DNA of 64,000 nt, from positions 86,509-150,508 of the forward strand of contig NJFT01000087.1 in the NCBI GenBank assembly GCA_002221725.1, in the 5' to 3' direction. The stretch is from Scedosporium boydii. Its lineage: Eukaryota; Ascomycota; Sordariomycetes; Microascales; Microascaceae. The notes under the pieces are model-generated. The model was not told where the DNA came from. It ran no database searches and was given only the letters and a program-made list of their open reading frames with translations. The position numbers were made by a program, and so were the translations under genes. Below are positions 44,601 through 57,240 of this stretch, piece after piece (position 1 is the first letter of the stretch; each line of letters opens with the position of its first letter).

Positions 44601-46157
44601 ATCTACTAGAGCCTATTTCCTCCCTCCTCCTAACTTTATAAAAAGTTTAAAAGAGACTTGCTTTTCTTCTATAAAGTAGGAAGAAGAAGATTAGGTACCT
44701 TCCCCTAACTAGGAAGAAACCTCTATATAGGAATAAGAAGCCTCTTCTCCCTTATTTATAAAAGATAGGGTACTTCCCCCTAACTTAACTAAAAAAAAGA
44801 AAGATACCTAGGCTATAGAAAGTATAATAGTAGGAGTTATAGAAGAAACCTAAGTAAAATTATCTTCTTAAGCTTACTTCCTCCTTCTCCTTAACTTAAC
44901 TAAAAAAAGGGAAAGTAAGAAGGCTATAGGAAGTATAGAAGAATCTTAAGTAAAGTTATCTTCTATTAGAGCTTACTTCCTCCCTCCCCTTAACTTTATA
45001 AAGGGTTTAGAAGAAACTTTACTTTCTTCTTCCTCTTTAAGTTAGGAATAAATCCTTATAAGAAGTATTTCTATTATACTTTTACTAAAACCTAATATCT
45101 CTCTAATAATCTTAGTAAGTATATCCTATAGTATAATATTATAAGAAGTTATAAGGTAGCTTTTAAATACTATCCTATCTTACTATTAATATATTAAGTA
45201 GCCTTCTATATAGTCTACTACCTATTACTTAATATAATTAAATAGTAATTAGGGATTTTAGCTAGCTTCTATTACTTTAGAAATTAGTTAATTAATAGGA
45301 TCTTATATCTTAATATTTAATTTTAGTAGGGGTTTTACTTTATTCTTTAAGTACTAGTATATTAAATTTCCTAGTATCTAGCCTAGCTCTTATTTTTAGT
45401 AATTAGGCACTAATAGCCTATCTATATATTTCTATATTTTAGAAAATAGTTAATTAATAAAATTATAATTAATTAGTATATTTACTTTTATTATAGACTA
45501 CTATAGTTTCGAGATATATATATAGCCTATTTTAGTTTTCGATTTTCTAGTTCTAGCCTAGGTAACTTATTTATAGCAATAAAAGCGATAACCTATAGAT
45601 AAGACTACTATAGCCCCCTAAGTAGATCCTAGTTAGACCTCTAGATAGAATAGAGTAGTATAGCCTATCTATATACTATAAGAAAAGAAAGGAATAGTTT
45701 AGTTAATAGTTTATAGTATTTCTTATAAGAAGCTACTATAGAATCCCTAGTAAGAATAGATAGTTATTAGAACTATTAATTAATAGGAATAGAGCTAGAT
45801 TAGAAAGAAGAAGGCCTCTAAATAGGGGAGGTTAAAGAATTATATTAGTACTTAAAGGAGTACCTTATAATATATATTAAGCTAGAATAAGTAGTAGGAT
45901 ATTACTAATAATAAAGACTAAATAGGACTAGGTAAAAGAAGTTAATTAAATTAAAGAAAGAACTAATAATAATGATAAAGTACTTAAAGATAATTACTTA
46001 AGAAGAAGAAGAAGAAGAAGAATTTCTTCTAGAAGAAAAAGAAATAAAATAACTATACCCCCCTATTATCGTAAAGGAAGAAAGTTCTTCTACCCTACCT
46101 TACAGCCTATGAGAGAACTATACTAATTCTACTATAGTTACCTTTTTCCCTATTATA
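41619..46157. mobile_element. 4.5-kb LTR retrotransposon without recognisable pol (LARD-like)
   Basis: LTRs at 41,619-42,131 and 45,646-46,157 (about 512 bp each, same orientation, nearly identical) flank a 3.5-kb interior. A GTAC duplication (41,615-41,618, 46,158-46,161) marks insertion into Gypsy element 3. No RT, integrase or protease motif was found. Read on the minus strand, the part next to the right LTR (about 45,540-45,000) has gag-like coding character broken by stops. Much of the rest is A/G- or T/C-biased low complexity (44,270-44,450 is a CTTCTA-rich tract). It probably needs enzymes from another element. The coding strand is probably minus. Confidence 0.75.
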
Positions 46158-46161
46158 GTAC

Positions 46162-48414
46162 TTAGAGGATAAGGTATCTTACTAGTAATATTAAAGGTCT
46201 AATATATCCCTTTCTTAGTATTTTTACTATATACTCTCTTAATACTTATTACTAGGCTTTATTAAGGTTATAGATAAGTATAAACTTTAATTAAGTACCT
46301 TCTTTTAATAGTATCTTATAATCTTACTAACTATATTTAGGTAGTCTAGTATTTAGTTCTTCTATAAATACTTTACTATACTTTTAGTATTCCTCTAGTA
46401 TATATTTTATTATATTATCTAGTAATAATATTTTAAAGCTTATAATTACCTTTATTATATATACTTATTTATATTTTCTTCCTTTTAGTAAGTAATTTAA
46501 ATCTTTTATAGTAAGTACTTTAAAGTAGATTATTATTTTAAAGGTTCTTAGCTTGCTTAAGGGTAACTTTCCTAGTTAATACTTCTTAGTAGCTAAGTTA
46601 TTTCCTAGGCCTTACTTAGTCTTATTTTAAGTAAGCTAATTAGTTGCTTAATTAATTTATAGGTTCCTTATTTATAATTATAGTATTCTTAGTATAATAA
46701 GGTATCTAGTGATTTTAGTAATATTAAAAGAAATATAGTTAACTCTTCTTATGATAGTGATATGGAGGTGTATGGTCTCTATACTAACTACCCTGCCTTT
46801 GTAGTCTACTGGCATTCTATTGTATATGTTTAGGGTATATAGCTAGTTCTTTTTAATTTATAATATCTCTAGCTAGTTAATAATTATTAGGGAAATAAAG
46901 TTCTCTTATATTCTACTATCTACTAAAGTTAAAAACTCTTGTCTGGCTAGGGTAATAAGTACTTTTAAGTAGTAGATCTGCTATCCTTCTATAATATTTA
47001 TTTCTTATAGTTTCTATTTAGGTCTAGGTCTTATTATTTATATAACTTCTTTAGTAACTGATATCGTACTACTATATTATAGTTTCTATAGATTAGTTAT
47101 TTGTTGTTGGAGTCTTTTAATTTCTTACTATTATTTTTACTACTACTTATTTAGTTTAAGTATTTTCTATAGGTTATTAATTAGGTTCTAGGCGAGTTCT
47201 TATTGTTTGTTAATTTCATTCTAGAGCTCCTTGTAGAGGTCTTTGATTTCTATAGGGTTTATTCCTTTTAGGCTTTCTAGTTTTATACTAGGCTCTTGTT
47301 GGACTTTGAGGAGATAGACTTATTCCTCTAGTTTCTCTAAAAACTTTACTAGATTAGTTTCTTTTTACTTTGCTCTCTTCTTTAGTTTTTAGACTTGTCG
47401 CTAGAGTTCTTAGATCTCCTTCCGTCATTTTTCATTATTTTAGAGGCTTTCTTCTTCTATATTATTAATTCTTATATTAAGGTCAGCTTTACTAAGAATA
47501 GTATAGTAAAGGTTGTCAATTTGTTTTTAAAGCTTGATAAGGTCTGATGCGATATCATCCAGCTTTCTATTATAGTACTAGTTAAGTCTCTTATAAGGTG
47601 TTTGGCTGCTGCTAGTGCCTCTATGCTAAACGAAAGGGGCTTCCCCTTTTACTACCTTTCTTTAGTTTATTTATTGTTCTTTTATAGATCGCTTCCATTC
47701 TTCCTATATTTCATCGTTAGGGTCCTAGGTACTGAAGTAGGTATCTAAGTCCTTAGTCGTTACCTTCTTCTTCTTCTCTTTATCCCCTAAGTATAGGTGG
47801 TTTTTCTATTTTAAAGCTTCTATATAGTATTCCTACCTTTTAGTTAAACTTTGTAGATCTTCTAGGTGCTGAGCTGCTTTGCATTCTAGTTGCTTGTGGT
47901 TAAGATCTTCCCTTGTAATCTTAGGGATTTACTAGGTTACTTCTTTTTCTAGATTTTCGATAATCTCTTTAAGTGTTTGTCTTTCTTCCTCTTCTTTGAG
48001 TATAGTATAGTGGCTAATTAGGAGGTTATTAAACTATTTTTCTTGTTTTTTAGCGATTTAAGCTACTTATTACTCCTAATCTTGCTTTTCTAACTTTTGT
48101 TAGTATGTAAACTACTATAGTAATCTAGGTATCTAGTGGTATTATTTATAAGCCTTGTCGTAGTATTCTTTATATAATAGATCTTTGTTAGTGAGAGTGT
48201 TAAATTTTTTTAGGAGTTCTTCTTTAGTCTCCTAGATCTGTTCTGCGATTCCTAGTGTCTTAGTAGTTTCTTCTTACTTTATTATTTTAAGTATTTATAG
48301 TTTCTTTAGGTAGTAGCTGGCCCTGTCCTTATTACTTTAATGGGTAGTATAGTTGTTATTGTAGTAGGTAGTCTATAATAAGGATTTGTAATTAATAGTA
48401 CTAGCTCCTAGCTG
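46162..48414 (-). pseudogene. Gag and protease region of Gypsy element 3
   Basis: Minus strand. Near 46,880-46,950 it reads RQEFLTLVDSRI..., which fits the retropepsin LVDSGA motif with Gly changed to Arg. To the right (47,000-48,414) the sequence is only lightly mutated and encodes a long Glu/Lys-rich, coiled-coil-like gag (segments such as ETKEELLKKFNTLTNKDLLY, TILKEEEERQTLKEII and KKKKVTTKDLDTYFST) with scattered stops. No matching 5' LTR follows; instead a foreign integrase fragment begins at 48,426. Confidence 0.65.
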
Positions 48415-48425
48415 TCGGGTTTTTC

Positions 48426-49066
48426 CCTTATAGTTAATTCCTATTCTATCTAATAAGCTTTACTAGAAGTAAAAGATAAATACTCTACCTCTATCTAAGT
48501 TAATTTCCTCTAGTAGGTTATAGTTTACTACTACTATTTACAAGAACAGCTCTATAAATTATAGTACTTTTATAGATTTATTATAAGGTATAAAGTAGAT
48601 ATACTTTATTAGCCTGTCAATTACTACTATAATACTATTATACCTAACTCCTATAACTAGATCTCTTAACTTTAGTAATTTAATAATAAAGTTAATAATA
48701 ATCTTCTACTATAGTACCTCTAGTACTAGTATAGGCTATAGTTACTTATAAGGCTTATAAGATTAATTCTTATTTTTCCTATACTAAGGACATTTAGCTA
48801 TAACCCTAGTAGTTACCCTTTTAAGGTATAAGATATAGTATCCTTTTAGTACTTTTTTTATAGTTTTCATAATTTCTAGGTACTTATTATATAGTACTTT
48901 ATAGATTACTTAGATAAACTTTTCTACTAGATTTAGGAATACTATCATTTATATCTATTCTTAGATTTCTATTTAGTCTTATAACTTAAAGTTTATATAG
49001 TAGTTCCTAATTTCTTCTATAATTAGGTTAACCTATTATATTTAGTAGCCTATAGCTAGCTATTAT
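48426..49066 (-). mobile_element. Gypsy pol (integrase-region) fragment
   Basis: Matches the 28,420-29,280 part of element 2 in the same orientation (shared AGTTAATTCCTATTCTATCT, TAAATACTCTACCTCTATCT). It is joined directly to an inverted piece at 49,067. Confidence 0.6.
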
Positions 49067-50519
49067 AAGTTATCTACTACTTATTACTTAGAGATATAAA
49101 AATAGGTAGAATAGATAAACTAAATACTTAAGATATACTTATAATATTATATTAACTAGGAATAGAATAACTAGGTATTATTATTATTTTTAACTTAGAA
49201 AGCTTATAATACTAATATATTAGAAAGCCTTAAAATATTATTATTCTATACTAACTATAATATTAAACTATAAATAGGATTTAAGCTTATAGGCATAAAA
49301 ATATAAGCTAAATAAGTAATCTTTATAATAAATAAAATAAAGGAATTATATAAATAATTAAAAGAAGAACTATAGTTTATCTAGTAGAGAATAAAGTACT
49401 ATACTAATAATAAGTAGCTTAAGGGACTAATTTTTAAGAGGGGAAGTAAGGTCTAGTTATTATAAAAGAAATTAGAGACTAGGGACCTCTAGATTAAAAT
49501 GATAAGACTAAGTAATAAACTTAATTATTAGAAACTAGGACTTTTCTTAATTAAAAAAAAAGTTTTAGAAGTTAACTATAAGCTAGAATTACTAAAAAGT
49601 ATAGATAACTACTTAGTATTTTATATAATATTATTTAAATTAATTTATAAAAGTATACTACTAGGAAAATTAATCTAGCTTAAAGCTAAAAAATAAGGAA
49701 TTTTTAAAATAGAAAGAATTATTAACTTATAAAATAATAAGGGAATTATTAAATATTTAGTTAAATAGAAAAACTATAAAAAAAGTAATAATATTTAAAA
49801 ACCTATTAAATATTTAATAGAGAGCCTATAACTTCTTATAGACTACTATTAAAGGAATTTAATAAAACTAAGAAATCTAATAGTACTAGATCTATTAGCA
49901 AACTCTAATCAATCTCTAAACTAAGAATAAAGGTAGTAGCACTCTCTATAGTATCCTCCTTAGCTACTTACTCTATCCTTAGCTTAATAATCTCTAATAT
50001 CCTCTTTTTATAAAGCTCCTTCTCCTAGTAGATTTTTATAATATAGGATAAAGTAGCCTAAAATACTATCTCTACCTCTTATTCTTCCTTTATAATATAA
50101 GACTACTTCTACTCTAAGTAGTTAACTAAAAAGTATATTAATAAAGAGGAAAGTAGCTAGGAGAAGAGAAGACTAATAAGTAAAATTTATAATTTTCTTA
50201 GTATTATAATTAATATAATAAAGAAGGATATAATAATTATAATAAAACTACTTTTCTTATATAATATACTTATAAAGAGTATAGAAATTAAAGTAAGTAA
50301 TATACTTTAGTATCTTAAAAAGATATTAATAAAAAAGAATATTATCTATTACCTAAGTAAGATATTTATAGTTTACCTTAAAGGAAATTATTAAAGAATA
50401 AGACTTAGAAATATAAGTTAATATAATAAAAAGAAGATAATAATATAAAGACTTACTAAAAAAAAGAGAAGAGAACTAATAAGTCTTTAAAGATAAAGAC
50501 TAAGGAAGAAGGAAAATTA
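49067..50519 (+). mobile_element. Gypsy element 4, pol 3' region
   Basis: Reverse complement of the 26,970-28,440 region of element 2, running into an LTR in plus orientation at 50,520. RIP-degraded throughout. Confidence 0.65.
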
Positions 50520-50955
50520 TATTATAACCTAGCTATAATTTAGGCTACCTAGGATAGTAAAGGATAGTAAAATTAGAATAAGATTATATAATTACTCCTT
50601 AGTAGTGCAACTAGGTAGTTATACTAGAAGCAACTAACTATATATAAGGAAAGTAACTAAGTAGTTACTAGGAAAGTAATTAAATAGATACTTAAAGAGT
50701 AACTATATACTAAAGATAGATGGGAGGAGTATTTATATAAGGCTATAATATTTCCTACTAGTCTAGTTATCTTCTAGACTCTTTAGTAGTTAATATAAGT
50801 AATAACTATACCCTATACTTGTATATACACTCTTAATACTTATTACTATAAATACTACTTAACTACCTTACTTATCCTTAAACAGGGCCCCCTACTATCC
50901 CTATACTTACCTATTCTATTAACTAGCTGGAACCTGAAGTGTTAGGATTATAATA
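50520..50955 (+). mobile_element. Gypsy-family LTR, copy 4 (3' LTR of element 4)
   Basis: Starts TATTATAACCTAGCTATAAT and ends GGATTATAATA. Sequence to its right shares nothing with the gag leader found after copies 1 and 5, consistent with a 3' LTR. Confidence 0.8.
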
Positions 50956-52205
50956 CCTCTTCTTACCTATCTAGTAGATATATTTCTCTTATTTTTACTA
51001 TATTTATTATCTATTAACTTTTATTTTCTCTACTTTCTTTATAAAACTTTCTATACTTTTATAAAGTTTAAACTTTATTTATATATTTACTTTATTTAAT
51101 TAAACTTAATAAATATAATTACTTTATATTTTTTATTAATTATATTTTTCCTATGAAATATATTTTTAAAACTTAAACTAACTATTTATATTTAATACTT
51201 TAACTTAAGTAAATAACTTATTATTTATTAAGTAAACTATTATTTATTATAACCTCACTATTTTAAAAATTAAAGTAGTAAGCTATAATAATAAAAGTTA
51301 AACTCTTATATATTATAAACTAGTAAAAGGAAAGTATTTAAATTAATAAAATTAATAAAGTAATTTTAATAGTTTTAATAAAAACTAATAATAAAAGACT
51401 ATTAATTTTAAAAAAGAATTTAAAAAAAGATATTTATATAAATACTAGATTTTACTATATATTTAGTTTATCTTTTAAAACTTTTTAATAATTAATTTAA
51501 ATATTATTATACTTTTATATTTAAATATATACTTTTTAATAAATTATTTTATAAATATTATTTAATTACTTTATTTACTATATAAATAAATATTTATTAT
51601 TATAATCTTAATATTAAAAAAACTAGTTAATTAATAATTATTAAGTAAGTATTATAAGAAGAAAAAGATAATTATAGTAAATTTAATATAGTTTTCTTAT
51701 AAACTATAAAGTAAAGTAGAAAAACTTATAAAAATAAAAGTATATTATTTTATTTTTTTTTCTTTTTTAAAAAACTTTTTTATTATCTCTTTTAAGTTTT
51801 TAAAGTTTTTCTTTAATTTTATTTTAGATAATATATTTATAATTCTTTTAGAAATACTTAGTCTTTTATTAATTATATTTTTTTTTAGTTTAGCTTATTA
51901 ATTATTATATATAATAAAGTTAAATAGTTTTTTTATTATTTTATATAATATAAAGTTTTCTATTTAATACTTTTATAATCTTAAAACCTCTTTTTAGTTA
52001 TTTAAAGATTTTTTCTTAACTTTTTATAAGTTATAATTTTTACTAATTATTTTTAAAAGTTATATTTTCTTATTTTTTCTTTCTTTATTTTCAATTTTTT
52101 ACTAATAACTTTATTTTCTTTTTATAAATATTATAATCTTAATATAAAATCTTAATAGAGCTAGCTAGGCTAGGGTCGAAGAGCTTATTTAAGAAGCTAA
52201 GTAAG
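50956..52205. other. Extremely AT-rich sequence, nothing recognisable
   Basis: The most AT-biased part of the window. Long A/T stretches, no coding or repeat signature that I can read. Confidence 0.4.
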
Positions 52206-52649
52206 TATTATAACCTAGCTATAATATAAGCTATAATAAAGTAATAAGAAGTAATAAAATAAAAAATTATATAAAAAGATAGAAATTATATAGTCGATTA
52301 AATAAGTAATTAACTAACTAATATATAGTAGTTAATTAAATAAATAATTAACTAATTATTACTATTAAAAAGAAAACTAATTACTTAAGTTTTAAATTAA
52401 CTAATAAATATAATAAATATTAAAAATAAATAAAAGATAGTTTATATAAGCTAGAAAAGATTTCTAATATTTAATTAATTTTTTTATACTTTTTAGTAGT
52501 TAATATAAAATATAATTCTTAACTATATTATTATAAATATTAATTAACTATTTTACTTATATTATAATAAATACTTATATTTTAAGTACTAGTTATATCT
52601 ATTTAATATCTATTTATTAACTAGTTCTCTTAGTATTAAAATTATAATA
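52206..52649 (+). mobile_element. Gypsy-family LTR, copy 5 (5' LTR), strongly decayed
   Basis: Same start (TATTATAACCTAGCTATAAT) and end (ATTATAATA) as the other copies. The leader that follows (TATTAATTACTTTTATTTAATAAG) matches the one after copy 1. It is more A/T-saturated than the other copies. Confidence 0.7.
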
Positions 52650-54779
52650 TATTAATTACTTTTATTTAATAAGTAATCTTATTATTTAATATTAATATTT
52701 AGATATTATAATATTTAACAAAAAGTAAAATATTTACTATTTCTATTTTATAAATTAATAATAAAGTTAAAAAATAAAAGAAGCTATTATTAAGTTTTTT
52801 ACTTTTATTATTAAATTAAGAAAATACTTTAATAATAAAGATAAATATAAAAAAGATATAAAAAAAATTTATAATATTATTAAATAATAATAAAATAAAA
52901 TAAAAGTAGTTAAGAGGTTTATTATCTAATAATAAAATACTAACTTTTAAATTAAATGAAAAATTATTTAAGTAAAGTAAATAATTTAGTAATTAAATAT
53001 TAATATAATTACTTATAAAAATATTAAACTAATTATATTTATCTTATTAACTATAAAGATATTTAAAATAATAACTTTATATAAATATAATAGTACCTAG
53101 TAAAAGTTATAGAAATTTTTAACTTAAATAAAAACTTTCTTATAATATTATAAAAACTAATTTTATATTAAAACTAATAAAATTATTACTATAACTTAGT
53201 ACCTTACTAAAAATATACTTTTATAATTTAAATTTAAATTATAAAATATTTAAAAAAGCTTTTAAGAAAGTATTTAGAAAATTAAATAAAGAATAAATTA
53301 TAATTTAATAATTTAAAAAATTATATTTAATACTCTTAAAATACTTTAAAAGTAGGTTAGACTAGTACTTTAGTAGGCTATTAGAAGATAATATATTATC
53401 ATTATAGAAGGTAAGGAAGATAATATCTAAAAGCTTAATAATATTACTAGAGTTTAGGTTACTATAATTTATAGATTTATATTAGCTATCGAGATATTAT
53501 ATAGAAAGAGGTAGATTATATAAAGCTCTACTTAAAGAATTTAGGCTAGTTTATAATATATCTTATATAGAAATAAATAAAGATAAAGTTAAAGGGACTA
53601 GAAAAGTTCTAATTATCTTTAAGGTTATTAATATAAAAGTTTATATTTAGTAATATACTAATTTATAAATTAGTATTATTAATTACTATTTAGTTATAAT
53701 AAGTATTTTAAGTTAATATTAGTAATCTAAAGAAGTTAATATAAGTTAAATTTAATTCTTCTACTACTTCTTTATTTTTACCTTATCTAATAGCTTAAAT
53801 TTACTTACGATAATAACTTATATGCGATTCTAGGTACTTATTAGCTATAGTAGATTTCGGTTAGCGCATTTTACTTATAGTACTTAGGATGTCTTTACTT
53901 AAGAAGCTTCCTACCGAAATCGATAGACTAGATACTAGTACTATAACTAACATCTAATATATATACCTACTAGGATTCTATAATTTTTATTAAAACTAAA
54001 ATATACTTATACTAGCTCTAAAGTACTACTAGAAATAAAAAATAAATATTATATTATTATTTTTAATTATAAGATATATTTATAAATTTTTATATAGAAA
54101 TAGGCATCTACATAGGCCAGCCGACTGCTAGCGGATAAGAATAATTTTGTACTGTCTAGTAGTTAGTAAATTAATTTAAAACAGAAGGTAATAGTATTAC
54201 TTGCTTTCTATTAGAGGCCACCAAGGTTTCTTAAAGATTAATCGAAACTATCCTATTATAAATTTAAAGAGAATATAAAGAATTGCTAACTAGATTAAGG
54301 TCTATAAAGGAGTAGTTAGTTATATATTATAAAAACAAACTAGAATAAAGTCTAATAGTATAAGGTAGAGAAAGAGGGAAGGTAAAGAATATCCTTAAAG
54401 TAAATATAATTCTATTAATAAATCCGTTTTCGTAAATAAGAGAAATATTATAAAAAAATAGAAAATAATAATAGAATTAAATAATAGTAATAATTAGTAA
54501 AGTATTAGATCTAGATAATTAAAATTTTAGTATAAATCCTAGGCACATCTAGATAATATATATTTCTAGAGTTAGTTTATATCCAAGCTATTCTTATTCT
54601 AATCAGGTTAAGGGGAAATATCTTTACACACCTCCCGAAGATAATAACAATATTATATTTATCAAGTCAGTCCCAAAGTGCCAGAAGAGGGCCTATAATA
54701 ATTCAGGCCCTTCTAATAACTCTTACCCAGCTAAACATCCAAGCACACCTAGAATTAAAGTCCTCCTAGGAAACAAGAA
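52650..54779. other. Decayed Gypsy gag region and unidentified AT-rich sequence
   Basis: The first several hundred bases correspond to the gag leader and gag of element 1. Beyond about 53,300 nothing is identifiable. Slightly less mutated patches lie at 53,800-53,960, 54,100-54,250 and 54,560-54,780. Confidence 0.4.
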
Positions 54780-55570
54780 GTAGCTCCAACCAATAAATAT
54801 TATTACCCTCTTTAAAAGCTTTCTTATATTATTAACAATACTTTATAAGCTCTTTTATAGAATACTCTATAGCAATATTAGGAAATAAGTTATTTAGATT
54901 AAGGAGATATTTATTAATTTAGTCCTATTAATACTTTTCTCTAAGCCTATTCAGGATAGTTATTTAGAATAGTTATAAGATCATAAATATTATTCTTATA
55001 AATCTTTAGAATATAATAGATCTTAAGCCACTCCTATATTATATAAAGTATATTATAGAGGTCTAGTCTACTCTAGTATATAAAACTAAGATCTAATTTA
55101 TACTATAGGTTATATTAATTAGCTAAGTAGAGAGGATTTATCTTATTAGCCTATATTAAAAGTAATTGCTAACTTGTAAATTATTATATAAAGATAGATC
55201 TTCTATCTTATACTTCTCTTCGGAAAGTAGATACTCTTTTTAATTACTATATTAAGATCTATCCTTAAGACTATATTCTAGGACTAGACTAAGTTTTAAG
55301 ATAGACCTACCTTATATAAAAGCATTTTAAGGGGGTTTTAAACTAGTTAAAAACAGCTTAATATATATAGTAGATTAGATAAAATAAACTTAATTTAAAA
55401 GCAAACTAGATAAGTAGGTAGTAAGTATATAAAAATATAAAATAAGTAGGTAGTAAGTCTAGGGACAAGTTTTAAAAATAAATATAATAAGTAGGTAGTA
55501 AGTATACTTTTAGAAAGCAGTAAATAAATAGACAGTTTTTAAAAATAGATAAAAGAGGTAGGTAGTATAG
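54780..55570. repeat. Dispersed repeat R, copy 2, with spaced short motif array
   Basis: Second copy of the 19,950-20,800 repeat. Its right part (55,400-55,570) has five spaced copies of AAGTAGGTAGTAAG or close variants, separated by unequal AT-rich spacers. Such short direct repeats resemble subterminal transposase-binding motifs. No transposase was found nearby. Confidence 0.65.
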
Positions 55571-56269
55571 GTATTAGAAGGAATACTAAAATAGATCTTA
55601 AACTTAAAAAAAGCTCCCTATAGCCAACCTTCTAAGACTAGCTAGATTACTTAATCTCCCTATCTAGGACCCAAACTAGACTCTATAAAATATAGCTACT
55701 AAAATTCTATTACTTTAAAAAGGGTCAAGTTTAGTAATAGTTACATTTTAAATATATTTAAAGGTTACTTACTCTTTCTATTCTATTTTAGATAATAATT
55801 ATAAATATATAAATAATAACTTCATTACTCTAGAGTAAAATTAAATAAGGCTAACCTTATAAAGATATTAGAATAACCTTTAAAGCTATATCTACATTTT
55901 TACCTCTAAATATATATACTTAATAAGTCTACTAATTAAGAAAAGTAACTAACTCTTTCTATTATAAGTAGAATACTAAAATACAATCTCTAATACAAAG
56001 ATAAATCAACTTAAAGAAGAAAATAATAAGCTCTATAAAGAGCTATATAAATAGGAAGATAAAGTAATACTTAAATCAAAACATAGGAAGATAGTAAAAG
56101 AAGAAGCACTCCAACTTCAAATACACTACTAACAACTCCAAAACTAACTTCAAGAAAGCTAACTACTTATAAGGCCTTAAGAAATATAATCTAAATATAT
56201 AATAGTGTCACCTATAAGTAACAGGGAAACTTAATATAATAGTATCTAAAATTAATCGATAGTTTTATC
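55571..56269. other. AT-rich sequence, unidentified
   Basis: No recognisable gene or repeat. It is less densely mutated toward 56,000-56,270. Confidence 0.35.
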
Positions 56270-57240
56270 TAATAAGGCAAGAGCCATCAAATAATACTAC
56301 TTTTCTACTATCATTTCTTACTTATTTAGAGCCCTAAAGCACTCTCTCCCCTATATACTTCATACTCTCTAATTCGCTTATTATATATAGTTAATTTCTT
56401 TTACTAGGAATTCTCAGTTACAGGACACCCCTTCTACTTTACTCAATATTCTACCTTTCTATAATATATCTATTTTCTAAGTAATTCTACCCCTAAATTA
56501 TTTCTCCTATATTAAAAGTAAATAGTATTAAAATCCTTAATAAGCTTAATACTTATATCCTTTTATTTCTCTTATATATTAACCTCATTAGTAAACCCCT
56601 TCCACTTTACAAAATATACCACTATTCTTTCCCACTTCCATTTAGCAAGTAATACCTTAACCTCTTATATATTCTCAGCCTCATCAATTACAGTAGATAT
56701 AAAACTCCCTTTATTACTAATACTACCTTAGCTAATAGAAAGTAACTCTACTATTATACTATCAATATACTTAGTAGAAAATAAGCTAGTCTAAAGTTCT
56801 AGATCAACTAGCTCTATAAAGCTAGTAGATAAAAATAGTAATATAAATTTATCTATACTAACTAATACCTAGCCACCTAGAGTCTCCATTAAGAAGTACT
56901 CCTCAACATCTAGGTTAAAGTTCAAGGATTCTATATTACTAAAGTAATATACTATAGTTTCTAATAATAGTACCTCTATAGATAAAGCTAAAGTAGTAGT
57001 ACTAAAATAGCTATTATTCTTATCCTAAATACTATTATCTTTAGTACTATAGTATAAAGAGGAGCTACTAGGTATTAATACTATATCAATTAACTCTAGT
57101 AGAATTTATTTATAGTCTAGTACTAAGATATTTATAAACTTATAGTTAATAGGAAATATAAAGTAATACTTAGTAGCTGATTTTCAATTAGCTAGTACTT
57201 TAAGACTTTTATCTTCTATTATAGATTAAAGATAAAGTTT
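56270..57240 (-). pseudogene. Protein with two tandem chromodomains, RIP-degraded
   Basis: Minus strand. The segment from 57,240 reads as protein with few stops (LNFNLDVEEYFLMETLGG near 56,900). At about 56,660-56,520 comes a chromodomain (VVYFVKWKGFTNE). At about 56,480-56,340 comes a second chromodomain-like stretch (RKVEYxVKxKGxPVTENS). Chromodomains bind methylated histone H3. Two in a row is not usual for Gypsy integrases, which carry one. Stops fit CAA/CAG/TGG. The upstream part, to the right, is unresolved, so this may be the C-terminus of a larger gene. Confidence 0.55.
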
